A DNA stretch of 64,000 nucleotides, taken from contig UBTY01000012.1 in assembly GCA_900468535.1 (NCBI GenBank), positions 1-64,000 of the forward strand, given 5' to 3'. Both the position numbers and the translations under genes were made by a program. Shown in pieces: positions 37,403 through 46,951 of the stretch (positions are counted from its first letter, which is position 1; every line of letters begins with the position of its first letter). Under the pieces are notes generated by a model. It made no database searches and was not told where the DNA came from. It saw only the letters and a list, made by a program, of their open reading frames with translations. The DNA comes from Hyphomicrobiales bacterium. GTDB taxonomy: Bacteria > Pseudomonadota > Alphaproteobacteria > Rhizobiales > Rhizobiaceae.

Positions 37403-38395
37403 TCACTTCGGGCAGGCGTTGTCCGATGTGTAATCGTGAACCTTGACGGTTCCTGCGATGATGTCGGCCTTGGCCTTTTCGACGGCTGCCAGCATTTCAG
37501 GCGTGATGAGGGCCTTGTTGTGCTCGTCGATAGCAGCCGAAACGCCATCTTCCTTGACGCCGAGCGACTGTACGCCACCGGTGAACTTGTCGGCCTTGGT
37601 GTCGGTGTAGGCGTTGTAGACAGCGAGGTCGACGCGCTTGACCATCGAGGTCAGGACGGAGCCCGGATGCAGGTAGTTCTGGTTCGAATCGACGCCAATC
37701 GAGAACTTCTTGTTGTCGGCTGCCGTCTGCAGAACGCCGAGACCGGTTGCGCCGGCTGCCGCGTAGATCACGTCAGCGCCCTGATCGATCTGGTTCTTGG
37801 TGAGCTCGCCACCACGGACCGGATCGTTCCAGGCGGCACCGGTCGTGCCGGTCATGTTCTGGAACACTTCCATCTTGGCATTTGCAGCGCGTGCGCCCTG
37901 CTCGTAGCCGCACTCGAACTTGCGGATCAACGGAATGTCCATGCCGCCGACGAAGCCGACCTTGCCGGTCTTGGAGGCCATGCCGGCGAGAACGCCGACG
38001 AGGTAGGAACCTTCTTCTTCCTTGTAGACCACCGAGCGAACGTTCGGCTTGTCGACGACGGCGTCAACGATGATGAACTTCGTGTCGGGGAATTCAGCGG
38101 CAACCTTTTCGATCGCCGAGGTCCAGGCGAATGAGACGGCAACAACCGGGTTGAAGCCGCGGCTTGCGAAGTTGCGGATCGCCTGCTCGCCCTGCGTATC
38201 ACCGGTGGGCTCGAAATCGCGATAGGCGATACCGGTTTCCTTCTTGAACTTTTCCGCGCCGTTGTAGGCGGCTTCGTTGAAAGACTTATCGAACTTCCCG
38301 CCGGTGCCATAGACGAGAGCTGGCTTGACGTCGGCGGCCAGCGCCGTCGTGGACATGGCAGCCACGGCGAGGAGAGTCAGAAGGGATTTTTTCAT
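37403..38395 (-). CDS. nucleoside-binding protein of the BMP family
   Basis: The 330-residue periplasmic protein has a signal peptide (about residues 1-20, ending TTALA) and no lipobox. Family motifs are GGKFDKSFNEAAYNGAEKF, VYKEEEGSYLVGVLAGMAS and GFVGGMDIPLIRKFE. It is PnrA/Med-like and binds purine or pyrimidine nucleosides for the permeases downstream. ATG 38395 gives a normal signal peptide; the frame to 38527 adds 44 residues without a site. It is the first gene of the operon. Confidence 0.93.
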   Translation of the reverse strand: MKKSLLTLLAVAAMSTTALAADVKPALVYGTGGKFDKSFNEAAYNGAEKFKKETGIAYRDFEPTGDTQGEQAIRNFASRGFNPVVAVSFAWTSAIEKVAAEFPDTKFIIVDAVVDKPNVRSVVYKEEEGSYLVGVLAGMASKTGKVGFVGGMDIPLIRKFECGYEQGARAANAKMEVFQNMTGTTGAAWNDPVRGGELTKNQIDQGADVIYAAAGATGLGVLQTAADNKKFSIGVDSNQNYLHPGSVLTSMVKRVDLAVYNAYTDTKADKFTGGVQSLGVKEDGVSAAIDEHNKALITPEMLAAVEKAKADIIAGTVKVHDYTSDNACPK

Positions 38396-38690
38396 GAGTT
38401 GCAGCCCTGTTGTTTCTATTTGTTGGGGTCCTCCCGCAAGCCCGTTTTCAGGCATGTCTGCGGAACCGCCGACCTCCCCCGAGGCCTGGCTTGGGCGCAT
38501 CCTTGCATGGCTCAAAAAAAATTTCACGAGAAATTTTTCGGCTGGTAAAAATTTGCCGAGAATGCTGAAAATCGTCTCACACGAGCTTATTTTTGATCAG
38601 AATCGCCAGCTGGTTGCGGTTTTTCTGTACATATTAGCGAAGGCAGCTGCTCGGCGAGATTACGCAAAACCGGGCGAGAACCGGCCTTCG
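38396..38690. promoter_or_regulatory. leader and promoter region of the nucleoside import operon
   Basis: The 295 bases carry no credible gene. An AT-rich block has three AAATTT hexamers at 38519-38524, 38531-38536 and 38549-38554, unusual in a 60% GC genome and suited to a promoter or operator of the operon reading to the left. No known nucleoside repressor box was recognised. Confidence 0.4.
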
Positions 38691-39008
38691 TCAGGCAGCA
38701 AAACGGCCCGCGACCGGCGGCTTCTTGTAGCCAATCATCCACAACAGCAGCGACAGAACCAGGAACACCGCGAAGGCCGGCTGGAGCATCAGCCATTGGA
38801 AGGCGAGCGTATAGAAACGCGGATGAACATAGTAGGAAATCGATGACTGCAGATCCTGCAGCGACGTTGCGTTGAGATCTTCCCACGCCTCTCCCATCGA
38901 CGTTATCACAACGGACGAAGCGGCGACGGACTGGATGGAATCGATCGTTCCGGCGATCACGGCCACGGCCAGGGCAACAAGACTTGCCAAACGCAATAGG
39001 AAACGCAT
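38691..39008 (-). CDS. small membrane protein of unknown function (105 aa)
   Basis: The protein has an N-terminal hydrophobic segment (residues about 4-22, signal or first helix), a short polar stretch with SIQSVAASSVVITSMGEAWEDLN-like residues, and a second helix near residues 72-92, followed by a basic end YKKPPVAGRFAA. GGAG lies 7 bases before ATG 39008. I recognise no functional family; it resembles conserved hypothetical inner-membrane proteins of rhizobia. An overlapping ORF to 39024 in another frame has no such features. Confidence 0.65.
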   Translation of the reverse strand: MRFLLRLASLVALAVAVIAGTIDSIQSVAASSVVITSMGEAWEDLNATSLQDLQSSISYYVHPRFYTLAFQWLMLQPAFAVFLVLSLLLWMIGYKKPPVAGRFAA

Positions 39009-39158
39009 CGATCACTCCGGCCATTCAACATCGCGACGCCGCCTGCTTCAGCGAGGATTTTCCAGCTTGCACAGGACGTGGAGGCCTGCAAGCGAAACTG
39101 CAATCGGCGGCTTCCACGCACTTTTGCCGGAAGAAGTCAAAAAACTGTTAGATTTAGG

Positions 39159-39188
39159 TTGATCGCGGAAAATTCATCGGTATATATC
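39159..39188 (+). promoter_or_regulatory. likely promoter of the tRNA-Ser gene
   Basis: A TTGATC -35 box (39159-39164) is followed after 16 bases by TATATATC (39181-39188), placing transcription start around 39194, about 40 bases before the mature tRNA. Confidence 0.5.
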
Positions 39189-39234
39189 GCGCCGTTCCAA
39201 CGATTTGCGTTTCGCGACGCAGATCAAGCAAGCA

Positions 39235-39324
39235 GGACAGGTGGCCGAGTGGTTTAAGGCGCACGCCTGGAACGCGTGTGTACGTGAAAGCGTACCGTGG
39301 GTTCGAATCCCACCTTGTCCGCCA
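39235..39324 (+). tRNA. tRNA-Ser (anticodon GGA)
   Basis: The 90-base gene has the CCA end encoded. The acceptor stem GGACAGG pairs with CTTGTCC. The anticodon arm CACGC-CTGGAAC-GCGTG gives anticodon GGA. A long variable arm (TGTACGTGAAAGCGTAC region) marks a class II serine tRNA. The T arm is GTGGG-TTCGAAT-CCCAC. No integrase or flanking repeat suggests use as an insertion site. Confidence 0.96.
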
Positions 39325-39420
39325 TTTTCCAAACCAAGATGATGCTAATTTCTTTCCGGCCGTGCCCGGTGCCAAGCGCCGTAAAATCACCTCCATTGCC
39401 GCGACCGCGCTAGCTTCCAT

Positions 39421-39457
39421 TAAAAAACCCGCCGCATGCTGTCGCGCACGGCGGGTT
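39421..39457 (-). terminator. terminator after the glycine-zipper protein gene
   Basis: The stem AACCCGCCG (39426-39434) pairs with CGGCGGGTT (39449-39457), with a 14-base loop. On the - strand a TTTTTTA run follows, so it ends the transcript of the gene at 39495. Confidence 0.85.
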
Positions 39458-39494
39458 CAGATCGAATTGTCTCAAATACGCTTGGCGTGCCGGG

Positions 39495-39851
39495 TTAGCG
39501 GCAGACGCGCATGCTTTCCATGTGCCAGCCGCCGTCATAGGCGTTCGGTACCTGGCGATCCTCGAACCAGCAGCGCGGCGGCGGAGGCGGAGGGGGCGGC
39601 GGATCGATGTAGCGCGGCCCGCGATCATTGGCGATCGAGCCGGCGATCAGTCCGCCGATGACGCCTGCTGCCAGGCCGCCGGCGATTGCCGCGCCGGTGT
39701 TGTCGTGGTGATGTCTGCGTGGGGGCGGCGGGGGAGGATAGTCGCCGTAGGGCGGACGACGCCACTCTTGTGCAGCGGCCGGCGCAGCCGTTGCGACGAG
39801 GCTGCTCGCAGCCAGTGCAGCCGCAATCGTGGACAACAGTATCTTCTTCAT
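39495..39851 (-). CDS. secreted proline-rich glycine-zipper protein
   Basis: The protein has about 118 residues: a signal peptide (ending AAPAAAQ), a run of six prolines, RRHHHD, a glycine-zipper helix (GAAIAGGLAAGVIGGLIAGSIA) and a second run of nine prolines before a Cys-containing C end RCWFEDRQV...RVCR. It is likely an envelope protein of unknown role. Two adjacent ATGs (39854, 39851) are possible starts; GGAG spacing favours 39851. It is a single-gene unit with its own terminator. Confidence 0.75.
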   Translation of the reverse strand: MKKILLSTIAAALAASSLVATAAPAAAQEWRRPPYGDYPPPPPPRRHHHDNTGAAIAGGLAAGVIGGLIAGSIANDRGPRYIDPPPPPPPPPRCWFEDRQVPNAYDGGWHMESMRVCR

Positions 39852-40042
39852 CATGTCTCCAGTTGAGATTAAGCCAGGGCCCAACCCGTTGGTAGGAATA
39901 ATCGCATCGCTGCGCTTAACGGCTCATGAACGATATAAGCGGCCCGACGGTGAGTCGTGCACACCGCGACGCTTTGCCACCACTCTCCGACGAGATTGGG
40001 GCAATGTGAAAACCTGCTGCTGGGTAGGACCTTTGGCCCGGT

Positions 40043-41347
40043 CTAGACGAGCACTGCCTGATCGACGCGATCTTCCGTTCCGAAGAACTTCAGGTAGCGC
40101 TGGACCTCTGCCGGATCGCCGGTCGCCTTTTGCGGATTGTCCGAGAGCTTGACCGCGGGCCGCCCGTTGGCGTCGCTGACCTTGCAGACGATGGAGATCG
40201 GGTTCAGCCCGGAGATCTCGGTCGGTGCGCAGCCGGCAAAGTCGTTGGTGAGGTTGGTGCCCCAGCCGAAGCTCATCCGCACCTTGCCTTCGAAATGCTT
40301 GTAGGTGTCGATGATGGCGTCGACGTCGAGCCCGTCGGAGAAGATCAGCAGCTTCTGGCGCGGATCGCGTCCCATCTTCTTCCACCACTCGATGATCTTC
40401 TCGCCGCCCTCGATCGGCGGTGCGCTGTCCGGCCGGAAACCGGTCCAGTCGGCGACCCATTCGGGCGCGTCGCGCAGGAAGGCGGCGGTGCCGAAGGCGT
40501 CGGGAAGGACGATCAGCAGATTGCCGCCATAGAGCTTGTTCCAGTCGCGCAGCACCTTGTAGGGCGAATTGCGCAGTTCCTCATCGGTCTGGGCAAGCGC
40601 TGCGGCAACCATCGGCAGCTCGTGGGCATTGGTACCCACCGCTTCGAGATCGGAATCCATCGCGAGCAGCACATTGCTGGTGCCGGTGAAGGCAGGGCCG
40701 ATGCCTTCCTTCAGTGCCTCGACGCACCAGCGCTGCCACAGGAAGCTGTGACGCCGGCGCGTGCCGAAGTCGGAGATGCGAAGACCGGGCAGTTCGCGCA
40801 GGCGTTCAACCTTCTCCCACATCCGCGCCTTGGCGCGGGCATAGAGCACGTCGAGCGTAAACGGCCCGAGCGCCTTCATGGCGGTGCGCGAGCGCAACTC
40901 GTTGATGATGGCGAGCGCCGGGATTTCCCACATGGTCGTGTCCTTCCACGAGCCGTGGAAGTCGAGCACATATTGGCCGTCGCGCTTCGACAGCTCGTAT
41001 TCGGGCAACTGGAAGTGCGACAGCCAGGCGAGAAACTCGGGCTCGAAGATCTGCGCGCGCCCATAGAAGCTGTTACCAGCCAGCCAGATCATCTCTTTCT
41101 TCGAGAGGCGCAGCGAGCGCGCGTGGTCGAGCTGCTCGCGCAGTTCTCCCTCATCGATCTCTTCGGCGAGACGGACGCGCTTGGTGCGGTTGATGACCGT
41201 GAAGGTCGCGTTTGCATCCGGATAGAGCTTCCAGATCATCTGCAGCATGAGCAGCTTGTAGAAATCCGTGTCGATCAGGCTGCGAACAATCGGATCGAGC
41301 TTCCAGGTGTGGTTATAAACGCGCCGTGCGATATCGGTCTTGGCCAT
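40043..41347 (-). CDS. pncB: nicotinate phosphoribosyltransferase
   Basis: The 434-residue enzyme salvages nicotinate to nicotinate mononucleotide for NAD. It has the family N end [29 protein letters not shown] (in parts), [11 protein letters not shown], and the C-terminal [15 protein letters not shown] 41347 is preceded by GGAG; the frame to 41386 adds 13 residues without a site. The gene stands alone between the secreted protein and the membrane protein at 41519. The 190 bases after its stop hold nothing recognisable. Confidence 0.95.
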   Translation of the reverse strand: MAKTDIARRVYNHTWKLDPIVRSLIDTDFYKLLMLQMIWKLYPDANATFTVINRTKRVRLAEEIDEGELREQLDHARSLRLSKKEMIWLAGNSFYGRAQIFEPEFLAWLSHFQLPEYELSKRDGQYVLDFHGSWKDTTMWEIPALAIINELRSRTAMKALGPFTLDVLYARAKARMWEKVERLRELPGLRISDFGTRRRHSFLWQRWCVEALKEGIGPAFTGTSNVLLAMDSDLEAVGTNAHELPMVAAALAQTDEELRNSPYKVLRDWNKLYGGNLLIVLPDAFGTAAFLRDAPEWVADWTGFRPDSAPPIEGGEKIIEWWKKMGRDPRQKLLIFSDGLDVDAIIDTYKHFEGKVRMSFGWGTNLTNDFAGCAPTEISGLNPISIVCKVSDANGRPAVKLSDNPQKATGDPAEVQRYLKFFGTEDRVDQAVLV

Positions 41348-41460
41348 GAACTCCGCCCATTCCCCGACCGGACAAAATCGCGACATAAGCCGACGCGAGA
41401 AGACCAGCTGGTGCGCTTCTTATCGAAAAATCAGCCGCCAAAGTCCAGCGCAAACAGAAA

Positions 41461-41490
41461 AGCACCCTGCCGGCTGTTCGACAGGGTGCT
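41461..41490 (-). terminator. terminator after the membrane protein at 41519
   Basis: AGCACCCTG (41461-41469) pairs with CAGGGTGCT (41482-41490). On the - strand TTTTCTGTTT follows the stem. Confidence 0.82.
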
Positions 41491-41518
41491 CGGTGGTGAC
41501 CGCCTCGACCCGCCCGTT

Positions 41519-41860
41519 CTATTGTCCGGTCGTCTTCGGCATAGCCGGCGCAGTGCTCGTGCCTGCCGGCTGAGACGGCGTTTCGGCGCTGCCATTCTGT
41601 CGTGATGGCGATGATGCCGGCGCGGGCTTCTCCGACTGCATCTGCTGTCCCGGCTGCTGCGGAGCAGTGCCGTCCGATTGCTTCTCACCCCAGATTTCGA
41701 CGGGAATCCACACGATGAATGCAAGCACGAGCGCGGCAATCAGAACAGTCAGTATTCGTTTGCCGGTTCGGCCCTGCTTCACCTCAACGGGCGAAAACGT
41801 CTCCTCGACAGGACGCTTGCGGTCCGCATCTTTCCAATGTGTGCCCGTCGGTTGAACCAT
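41519..41860 (-). CDS. single-pass membrane protein with Pro/Ser-rich tail (113 aa)
   Basis: A charged cytoplasmic N part of about 34 residues is followed by one membrane helix (ILTVLIAALVLAFIVWIPVEIW), then a Gln/Pro/Ser-rich, probably disordered periplasmic tail. AAGGAG precedes ATG 41860, and a terminator follows the stop. No known domain is recognised; a related protein type is common but unnamed in rhizobia. Confidence 0.68.
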   Translation of the reverse strand: MVQPTGTHWKDADRKRPVEETFSPVEVKQGRTGKRILTVLIAALVLAFIVWIPVEIWGEKQSDGTAPQQPGQQMQSEKPAPASSPSRQNGSAETPSQPAGTSTAPAMPKTTGQ

Positions 41861-41949
41861 GCGCTTCTCCTTCCGGTGTCGCGCCAGATGTGTCTGCCCG
41901 GCGCCTCATCTCGGGGAAAAAACGAACGGCGGGCAGCATGGTTCCGCCG

Positions 41950-42909
41950 TCAGTAGCCGCGCTGCCGGTCGACGACGAACTGCAACGGCTCACCACCCTC
42001 GTAACGGGCGATCTGGCGCTCCACGTGGCGGAAGAGCGCTGTCTCATCGGAAACTGCCGCATCGTGCGGCGTGATGAACACGTTTTCGAGCCCCCAGAGC
42101 GGATCGTCGGAGGCAAGCGGCTCGACTGCGAAGACGTCGATCGACGCGCCGCCGAGCACGCCGCCCTTAATTGCCGCGACGATGTCCGATTGCACCTGGC
42201 TCTTGCCGCGGCCGGCATTGATAAACACAGGCTTTCCGAGCGCACCACCCTGCCGCAGCTTCGAGAACAGCGCGGCATTGTAGAAGCCTGTCGTCTCCGG
42301 TGTCAGCGGCAGCAGGCCGACGAGGAAATCGGTCTTGGAGAGGAATTCATCGAGCTGCCCGGCATCGAAGGTCTCGATGCCATCGATCTCCTTGCGGCTG
42401 CGCGACCAGCCGATGACGTTGAAGCCCATGACCTTCAGCTTGTAGGCCGCATCCTGGCCTAGCACGCCGAGGCCCATGATGCCGACTGTGATTTCGGCAG
42501 CCTCGGGCGGAACCAGCTTGCCCCAGATGCGTGAGCGCTGATCCTTGTCGTGCTGATGCTGCTGGCGCAGGTGCATCAAGCACTGCATCACCACCCATTC
42601 GCTCATTCGCGTCGTCAGGCTGCGGTCGGAGAAGCGAACGATCGGGACGTCGGGCAGCCCCGGCAGGTTCATGAAGCTGTCGACGCCGGCGCCACCGGAG
42701 AAGATGACCTTCAGATTGGGGGCGCGGGTGAAAAGATCCGCGTCCGGCTTCCAGAGCAGCGCATAGTCGATGCCGGTCAGATCGCGATCCTTATTGGCGG
42801 GATCGGCGAGATTGATGCTGCCGCGATCGGCAAAGGCCGTCTTCAGGATGCGGGCAACGGTTTCGGGGTCGAACTTCAGGTCGACGAGGATAGGCGGTTT
42901 TGCGGGCAT
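41950..42909 (-). CDS. ghrA: glyoxylate/hydroxypyruvate reductase A-type dehydrogenase
   Basis: The 319-residue D-isomer-specific 2-hydroxyacid dehydrogenase has the NAD(P)-binding motif GIMGLGVLGQDAAYKL with an Arg-containing next strand (WSRSRKE, favouring NADPH). Catalytic sites are visible in FINAGRGK (Arg), the Glu of DVFAVEPL and the His of ITPHDAAVSD. It reduces glyoxylate or hydroxypyruvate. It starts 8 bases after the yejF stop on the same strand, so it may be the tail gene of the yej operon; functional linkage is unclear. Confidence 0.9.
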   Translation of the reverse strand: MPAKPPILVDLKFDPETVARILKTAFADRGSINLADPANKDRDLTGIDYALLWKPDADLFTRAPNLKVIFSGGAGVDSFMNLPGLPDVPIVRFSDRSLTTRMSEWVVMQCLMHLRQQHQHDKDQRSRIWGKLVPPEAAEITVGIMGLGVLGQDAAYKLKVMGFNVIGWSRSRKEIDGIETFDAGQLDEFLSKTDFLVGLLPLTPETTGFYNAALFSKLRQGGALGKPVFINAGRGKSQVQSDIVAAIKGGVLGGASIDVFAVEPLASDDPLWGLENVFITPHDAAVSDETALFRHVERQIARYEGGEPLQFVVDRQRGY

Positions 42910-42917
42910 GATCGTCT

Positions 42918-44555
42918 TTACTGTTGGACGGCGGGTGTCGGCACCGCCTCGATGTTGAAGGCGGCAGCCATCAACGCCTTGGTATAGTCATCCTTCGGCG
43001 CACCGAAGATATCGGCGGACGATCCCTGTTCGACGACCTTGCCGAAGCGCATGACGATGACGTCGTTCGCCAGCGCCTTCACCACCTTCAGGTCATGGCT
43101 GATGAAGAGGTAGGCGAGATCGTGCTTCTTCTGCAGATCGCGCAGGAGATCGACGACTTGCGCCTGGACGCTCATGTCGAGCGCCGAGGTCGGCTCGTCC
43201 AGCATCACGAAGCGTGGTTTCAGTACCATGGCGCGGGCTATGGCGATGCGCTGACGCTGCCCGCCGGAGAATTCGTGCGGATACCGCCAGCGGGTCAGCG
43301 GATCGAGCCCGACCTCTTCCAGCGCCCAGCAGACCCGGCTGTCGCGCTCTTCATAAGAGAGTGATCGTTCATGCACCTTCAGCCCCTCGGCAATGATGTC
43401 GCCGACCGACATGCGCGGGCTGAGCGAGCCGTAGGGATCCTGGAACACCACCTGCAACTGGTTGCGCAGCGGCCGCATCTCCGTAAATGAATAGCTGGCT
43501 ATATCTTTACCGACGAAGCTGATCCGGCCCTGCGAGGAGATCAGCCGCGTCAGCGCCAGACCGAGCGTCGTCTTACCGGAACCGGATTCACCGACGACAC
43601 CGAGCGTCTGCCCGGCGCGCAGCTGCAGGTCGATGCCGTCCACGGCCTTCACATGATCGACGACCTTGCGCATAAGCCCGGCCTTGATCGGGAACCAGAC
43701 GCGAATGTCGGATCCCTGCATCACAATGGGTTTCGAGGCGTCCGCAAGCGGAGGCTCGCCGCGCGGTTCGGAGGCGAGCAGATGCCGGGTGTAATCGTGC
43801 TTGGGATTGCGGAAGACCTCTTCCACCGTGCCGGTCTCGACGATCTTGCCCTTGGTCATAACGCAGACCCGATCGGCGAACTTGCGGACGATGCCGAGGT
43901 CGTGGGTGATGAAGAGCATCGACATGCCGTGCTCGCCCTTCAGCTGCCGCAGCAGTTCGAGGATCTGCGCCTGCACGGTGACATCGAGCGCGGTTGTCGG
44001 CTCGTCGGCAATCAAAAGCTCCGGCCGGTTGGCGAGCGCCATCGCGATCATCACGCGTTGCCGCTGGCCGCCGGAAAGCTCATGCGGATAGGCTTTCAGC
44101 CGCTTTTCCGGCTCGCGGATGCCGACCTGGTTCAGGAGTTCGAGGATACGCTTGCGAGCGGCCTGACCCGTCAGTCCCTGATGCAGTTCGAGAATCTCGG
44201 CGATCTGCTTCTCGATCGAGTGCAGCGGGTTGAGCGAGGTCATCGGCTCCTGGAAGATCATCGTGATGTCGTTGCCGCGCACTTCGCGCAACGCCTTGTC
44301 GGATGCCTTCAACAGGTCCTTGCCCTTGAACAGGATTTCGCCGGAGGGATGGCTGGCCGCGGGGTAAGGGAGCAGCCGCAGGATCGAATTGGCGGAGACC
44401 GATTTGCCCGAACCGGACTCGCCGACCAGCGCTACGACCTCGCCCTTGCGGATATCGAAGGAGACGCGATCGACAGCCAGCGATGTTTCGCCGCCCTGGT
44501 GGAATGCCACCGAGAGATCGCGAACGGACAGCAGTGTTTCGGCAGCGTCACTCAT
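42918..44555 (-). CDS. yejF: peptide ABC transporter double ATPase YejF
   Basis: The 545-residue protein has two complete ABC domains: Walker [12 protein letters not shown] and later [11 protein letters not shown], each with [12 protein letters not shown] or [12 protein letters not shown] signatures and DEPT Walker B motifs. It energises YejB/YejE. Overlap with the yejE stop is by 4 bases (44552-44555). As a shared ATPase it might also serve the ATPase-less importer at 6541-10046; that is speculation. Confidence 0.95.
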   Translation of the reverse strand: MSDAAETLLSVRDLSVAFHQGGETSLAVDRVSFDIRKGEVVALVGESGSGKSVSANSILRLLPYPAASHPSGEILFKGKDLLKASDKALREVRGNDITMIFQEPMTSLNPLHSIEKQIAEILELHQGLTGQAARKRILELLNQVGIREPEKRLKAYPHELSGGQRQRVMIAMALANRPELLIADEPTTALDVTVQAQILELLRQLKGEHGMSMLFITHDLGIVRKFADRVCVMTKGKIVETGTVEEVFRNPKHDYTRHLLASEPRGEPPLADASKPIVMQGSDIRVWFPIKAGLMRKVVDHVKAVDGIDLQLRAGQTLGVVGESGSGKTTLGLALTRLISSQGRISFVGKDIASYSFTEMRPLRNQLQVVFQDPYGSLSPRMSVGDIIAEGLKVHERSLSYEERDSRVCWALEEVGLDPLTRWRYPHEFSGGQRQRIAIARAMVLKPRFVMLDEPTSALDMSVQAQVVDLLRDLQKKHDLAYLFISHDLKVVKALANDVIVMRFGKVVEQGSSADIFGAPKDDYTKALMAAAFNIEAVPTPAVQQ

Positions 44556-45700
44556 TGAAACGTCTTCCTGGGATCAAATGCGTCACGAACCGCCTCGCCG
44601 ATGAAGATCAACAGCGACAGCATGATCGACATGGTGAAAAACGCGGTCAGCCCGAGCCACGGCGCCTGCAGGTTGGCCTTGCCCTGTGCGATCATCTCGC
44701 CGAGCGAGGGCGAGCCCGGTGGCATGCCGAAGCCGAGGAAGTCGAGCGAGGTCAGCGTCGTGATCGAGCCTGACAGAATGAATGGCAGGAAAGTCAGCGT
44801 CGCGACCATGGCGTTTGGCAGCAGGTGCCGCCACATGATCGTTCGGTTGCCGACGCCCAGGGCTCGTGCCGCCCGGACATACTCGAAATTGCGCGCCCGC
44901 AGGAACTCGGCGCGCACGACGCCGACGAAACCGACCCAGGAAAAGAGCAGCATTATCCCGAGTAGCACGAAGAAGCCGGGCGGCAGGATCGCAGCGATGA
45001 TCAGCAGAATGTAGAGCACCGGCATCGACGACCATATCTCAATGAAGCGCTGCAGCAGCAGGTCCGTCCAGCCGCCGAAATAGCCCTGGATCGCGCCGGC
45101 GGTGACGCCGATGACGGCAGAGCAGATCGTCAGCACCAGGCCGAAGAGAACGGAGATGCGGAAGCCGTAGATGACGCGGGCAAGCACGTCGCGCGCCTGA
45201 TCGTCCGTGCCGAGCCAGTTGAGATTGCCGAAGTTGCAGCCGGGATCGGAAGCACCCTGCGGGTATCCCGAGCAGCGCTCCTCCTTGCTCATCATCCAGA
45301 ATGGCGCGGTCGGCGCCGAATGCGGGATGTTGGAGTTGACGGAACGGTAGGAGTAGTGGATCGGCGGCCAGATCATCCAGCCATTGGCGTTGATCTCGTC
45401 CGAGATCACGTCGGAGCGGTAGTCGGTCTCGGCGAGGAACCCGCCGAACTTCTCTTCCGGATAGTTGACCAGCACGGGAAACAGGATCTCGCCTTTGTAG
45501 GAGGCGACGATTGGTCGGTCGTTGGCGATGAATTCGGCAAACAGGCTGAGCACGAAGAGAACGAGGAACAGCCAGAGCGACCAGTAGCCGCGCCTGTTCG
45601 CCTTGAAGTTCTTCCAGCGCCTGATGTTGGTCGGTGAAAGCAGCCCCTTGCGCGGCGGCTTGACCGGCGTTGCGGTCGTCGGATTGGCGGCGGTGTCCAT
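44552..45700 (-). CDS. yejE: peptide ABC transporter permease YejE
   Basis: The 382-residue permease has a longer N-terminal cytoplasmic part than DppC, and a large periplasmic loop after the first helix (about residues 60-170), typical of YejE. The core has LGTDDQARDVLARVIYGFR and an EAA motif region (EYVRAARALGVGNRTIMWRH). ATG 45700 overlaps the yejB stop as TGATG. A much longer frame to 46150 runs through yejB and is rejected. Confidence 0.94.
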   Translation of the reverse strand: MDTAANPTTATPVKPPRKGLLSPTNIRRWKNFKANRRGYWSLWLFLVLFVLSLFAEFIANDRPIVASYKGEILFPVLVNYPEEKFGGFLAETDYRSDVISDEINANGWMIWPPIHYSYRSVNSNIPHSAPTAPFWMMSKEERCSGYPQGASDPGCNFGNLNWLGTDDQARDVLARVIYGFRISVLFGLVLTICSAVIGVTAGAIQGYFGGWTDLLLQRFIEIWSSMPVLYILLIIAAILPPGFFVLLGIMLLFSWVGFVGVVRAEFLRARNFEYVRAARALGVGNRTIMWRHLLPNAMVATLTFLPFILSGSITTLTSLDFLGFGMPPGSPSLGEMIAQGKANLQAPWLGLTAFFTMSIMLSLLIFIGEAVRDAFDPRKTFQ

Positions 45701-46794
45701 CAGACGTCCCTCCGCTCGAAGTCGATGCGCGGATCGATCCAGGTGTAGATCAGGTCCGATATCAGGCTGACGAACAGGCCGAGCAGCGAGAAGATGTAGA
45801 GCGTCGCGAACACGATCGGGTAATCGCGGTTGACGACAGAGAGATAGCCGAGCCGTCCGAGACCATCGAGCGAGAAGATGTTCTCGATCAGCAGTGAGCC
45901 GGTGAAGAAAGCGGAGATGAAGGCGCCGGGGAAGCCCGCAATGATGATCAGCATGGCGTTGCGGAACACATGGCCGTAGAGCACCTGCCGTTCGTTCAAT
46001 CCCTTCGCCCGGGCGGTCACCACATACTGCTTCTTGATCTCCTCGATGAAGGAGTTCTTGGTGAGCAGCGTCGTCGTCGCAAAGGCGGCCAGCGACAGCG
46101 AGATCAGCGGCAGCGTCAGGTGCCAGAAGTAGTCGAGCGGTTTCTGCCACCAGGCGAGCTGGTCGAAATTGTCGGAGACGAGGCCGCGCAGCGGAAACCA
46201 GTCATAGAAGGATCCGCCGGCAAAGAGCACGATCAGCAGGATGCCGAACAGGAAGCTCGGCACGGCATAGCCGATGATGATGATACCCGAGGTCCAGACG
46301 TCGAAGGTCGAGCCGTCCTTGACCGCCTTGCGGATGCCGAGCGGGATCGAGATACCGTAGGAAAAGATCATGATCCAGATGCCGAGCGAGGCCGAGACCG
46401 GCAGCTTGTCCTTGATCAGCTCTAGTACCGAGGTGTTGCGGAAGAAGCTCTCGCCGAAGTCGAAGCGGATGTAGTTCCACATCATCTCGCCGAAGCGTGT
46501 CAGCGGCGGCTTGTCGAAGCCGAACTGCTTTTCGAGCTTCTTGATCAGTTCAGGATCAAGCCCCTGCGCGCCGCGGTACTTCGAGCCGCCTTCGTCGAGG
46601 CCACCGCCGCCGAGAAGATCGCCACCACCGCCCGATAGCCGCGAGTCGGCGCCTTGCGCGTCGCCGGTCAGCTGCGCGATCACCTGCTCGACCGGACCGC
46701 CAGGCGCGAACTGGATGACTGTAAAGGAGATTGCCATGATGCCGACGATTGTCGGGATCATCAGAAGCAGGCGGCGAAGGATATAGGCTCCCAT
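45700..46794 (-). CDS. yejB: peptide ABC transporter permease YejB
   Basis: The 364-residue permease starts [21 protein letters not shown]. An insert rich in glycine and aspartate (about residues 45-75, [15 protein letters not shown]) precedes the YejB-type [20 protein letters not shown]. The EAA loop is [20 protein letters not shown]. It is separated by 157 non-coding bases from yejA upstream, in which no separate gene is seen. Confidence 0.94.
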   Translation of the reverse strand: MGAYILRRLLLMIPTIVGIMAISFTVIQFAPGGPVEQVIAQLTGDAQGADSRLSGGGGDLLGGGGLDEGGSKYRGAQGLDPELIKKLEKQFGFDKPPLTRFGEMMWNYIRFDFGESFFRNTSVLELIKDKLPVSASLGIWIMIFSYGISIPLGIRKAVKDGSTFDVWTSGIIIIGYAVPSFLFGILLIVLFAGGSFYDWFPLRGLVSDNFDQLAWWQKPLDYFWHLTLPLISLSLAAFATTTLLTKNSFIEEIKKQYVVTARAKGLNERQVLYGHVFRNAMLIIIAGFPGAFISAFFTGSLLIENIFSLDGLGRLGYLSVVNRDYPIVFATLYIFSLLGLFVSLISDLIYTWIDPRIDFERRDV

Positions 46795-46951
46795 CAGCGA
46801 GCGGCCTCCGGGGAGTTGTGTCGTAGGCTGTCCAGTCTATCGCCGCTCAATCGTCAAGCCTTCCTTTGCCGGTTCGTCCGGCGCTGATCATGGTCCGAAG
46901 TGATTCGGCTGGCCCATTTGGAGCCCAGCCGTCAGGCCAATGCAAGTCCGC

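Noticed and set aside
39235..39324. tRNA-Ser as a genomic-island attachment site
   Set aside because: No integrase, no direct repeat of the 3' end and no compositional change nearby.
44552..46150. Longer yejE frame beginning inside yejB
   Set aside because: The extra N part is the yejB sequence read in another frame; ATG 45700 overlaps the yejB stop as expected.
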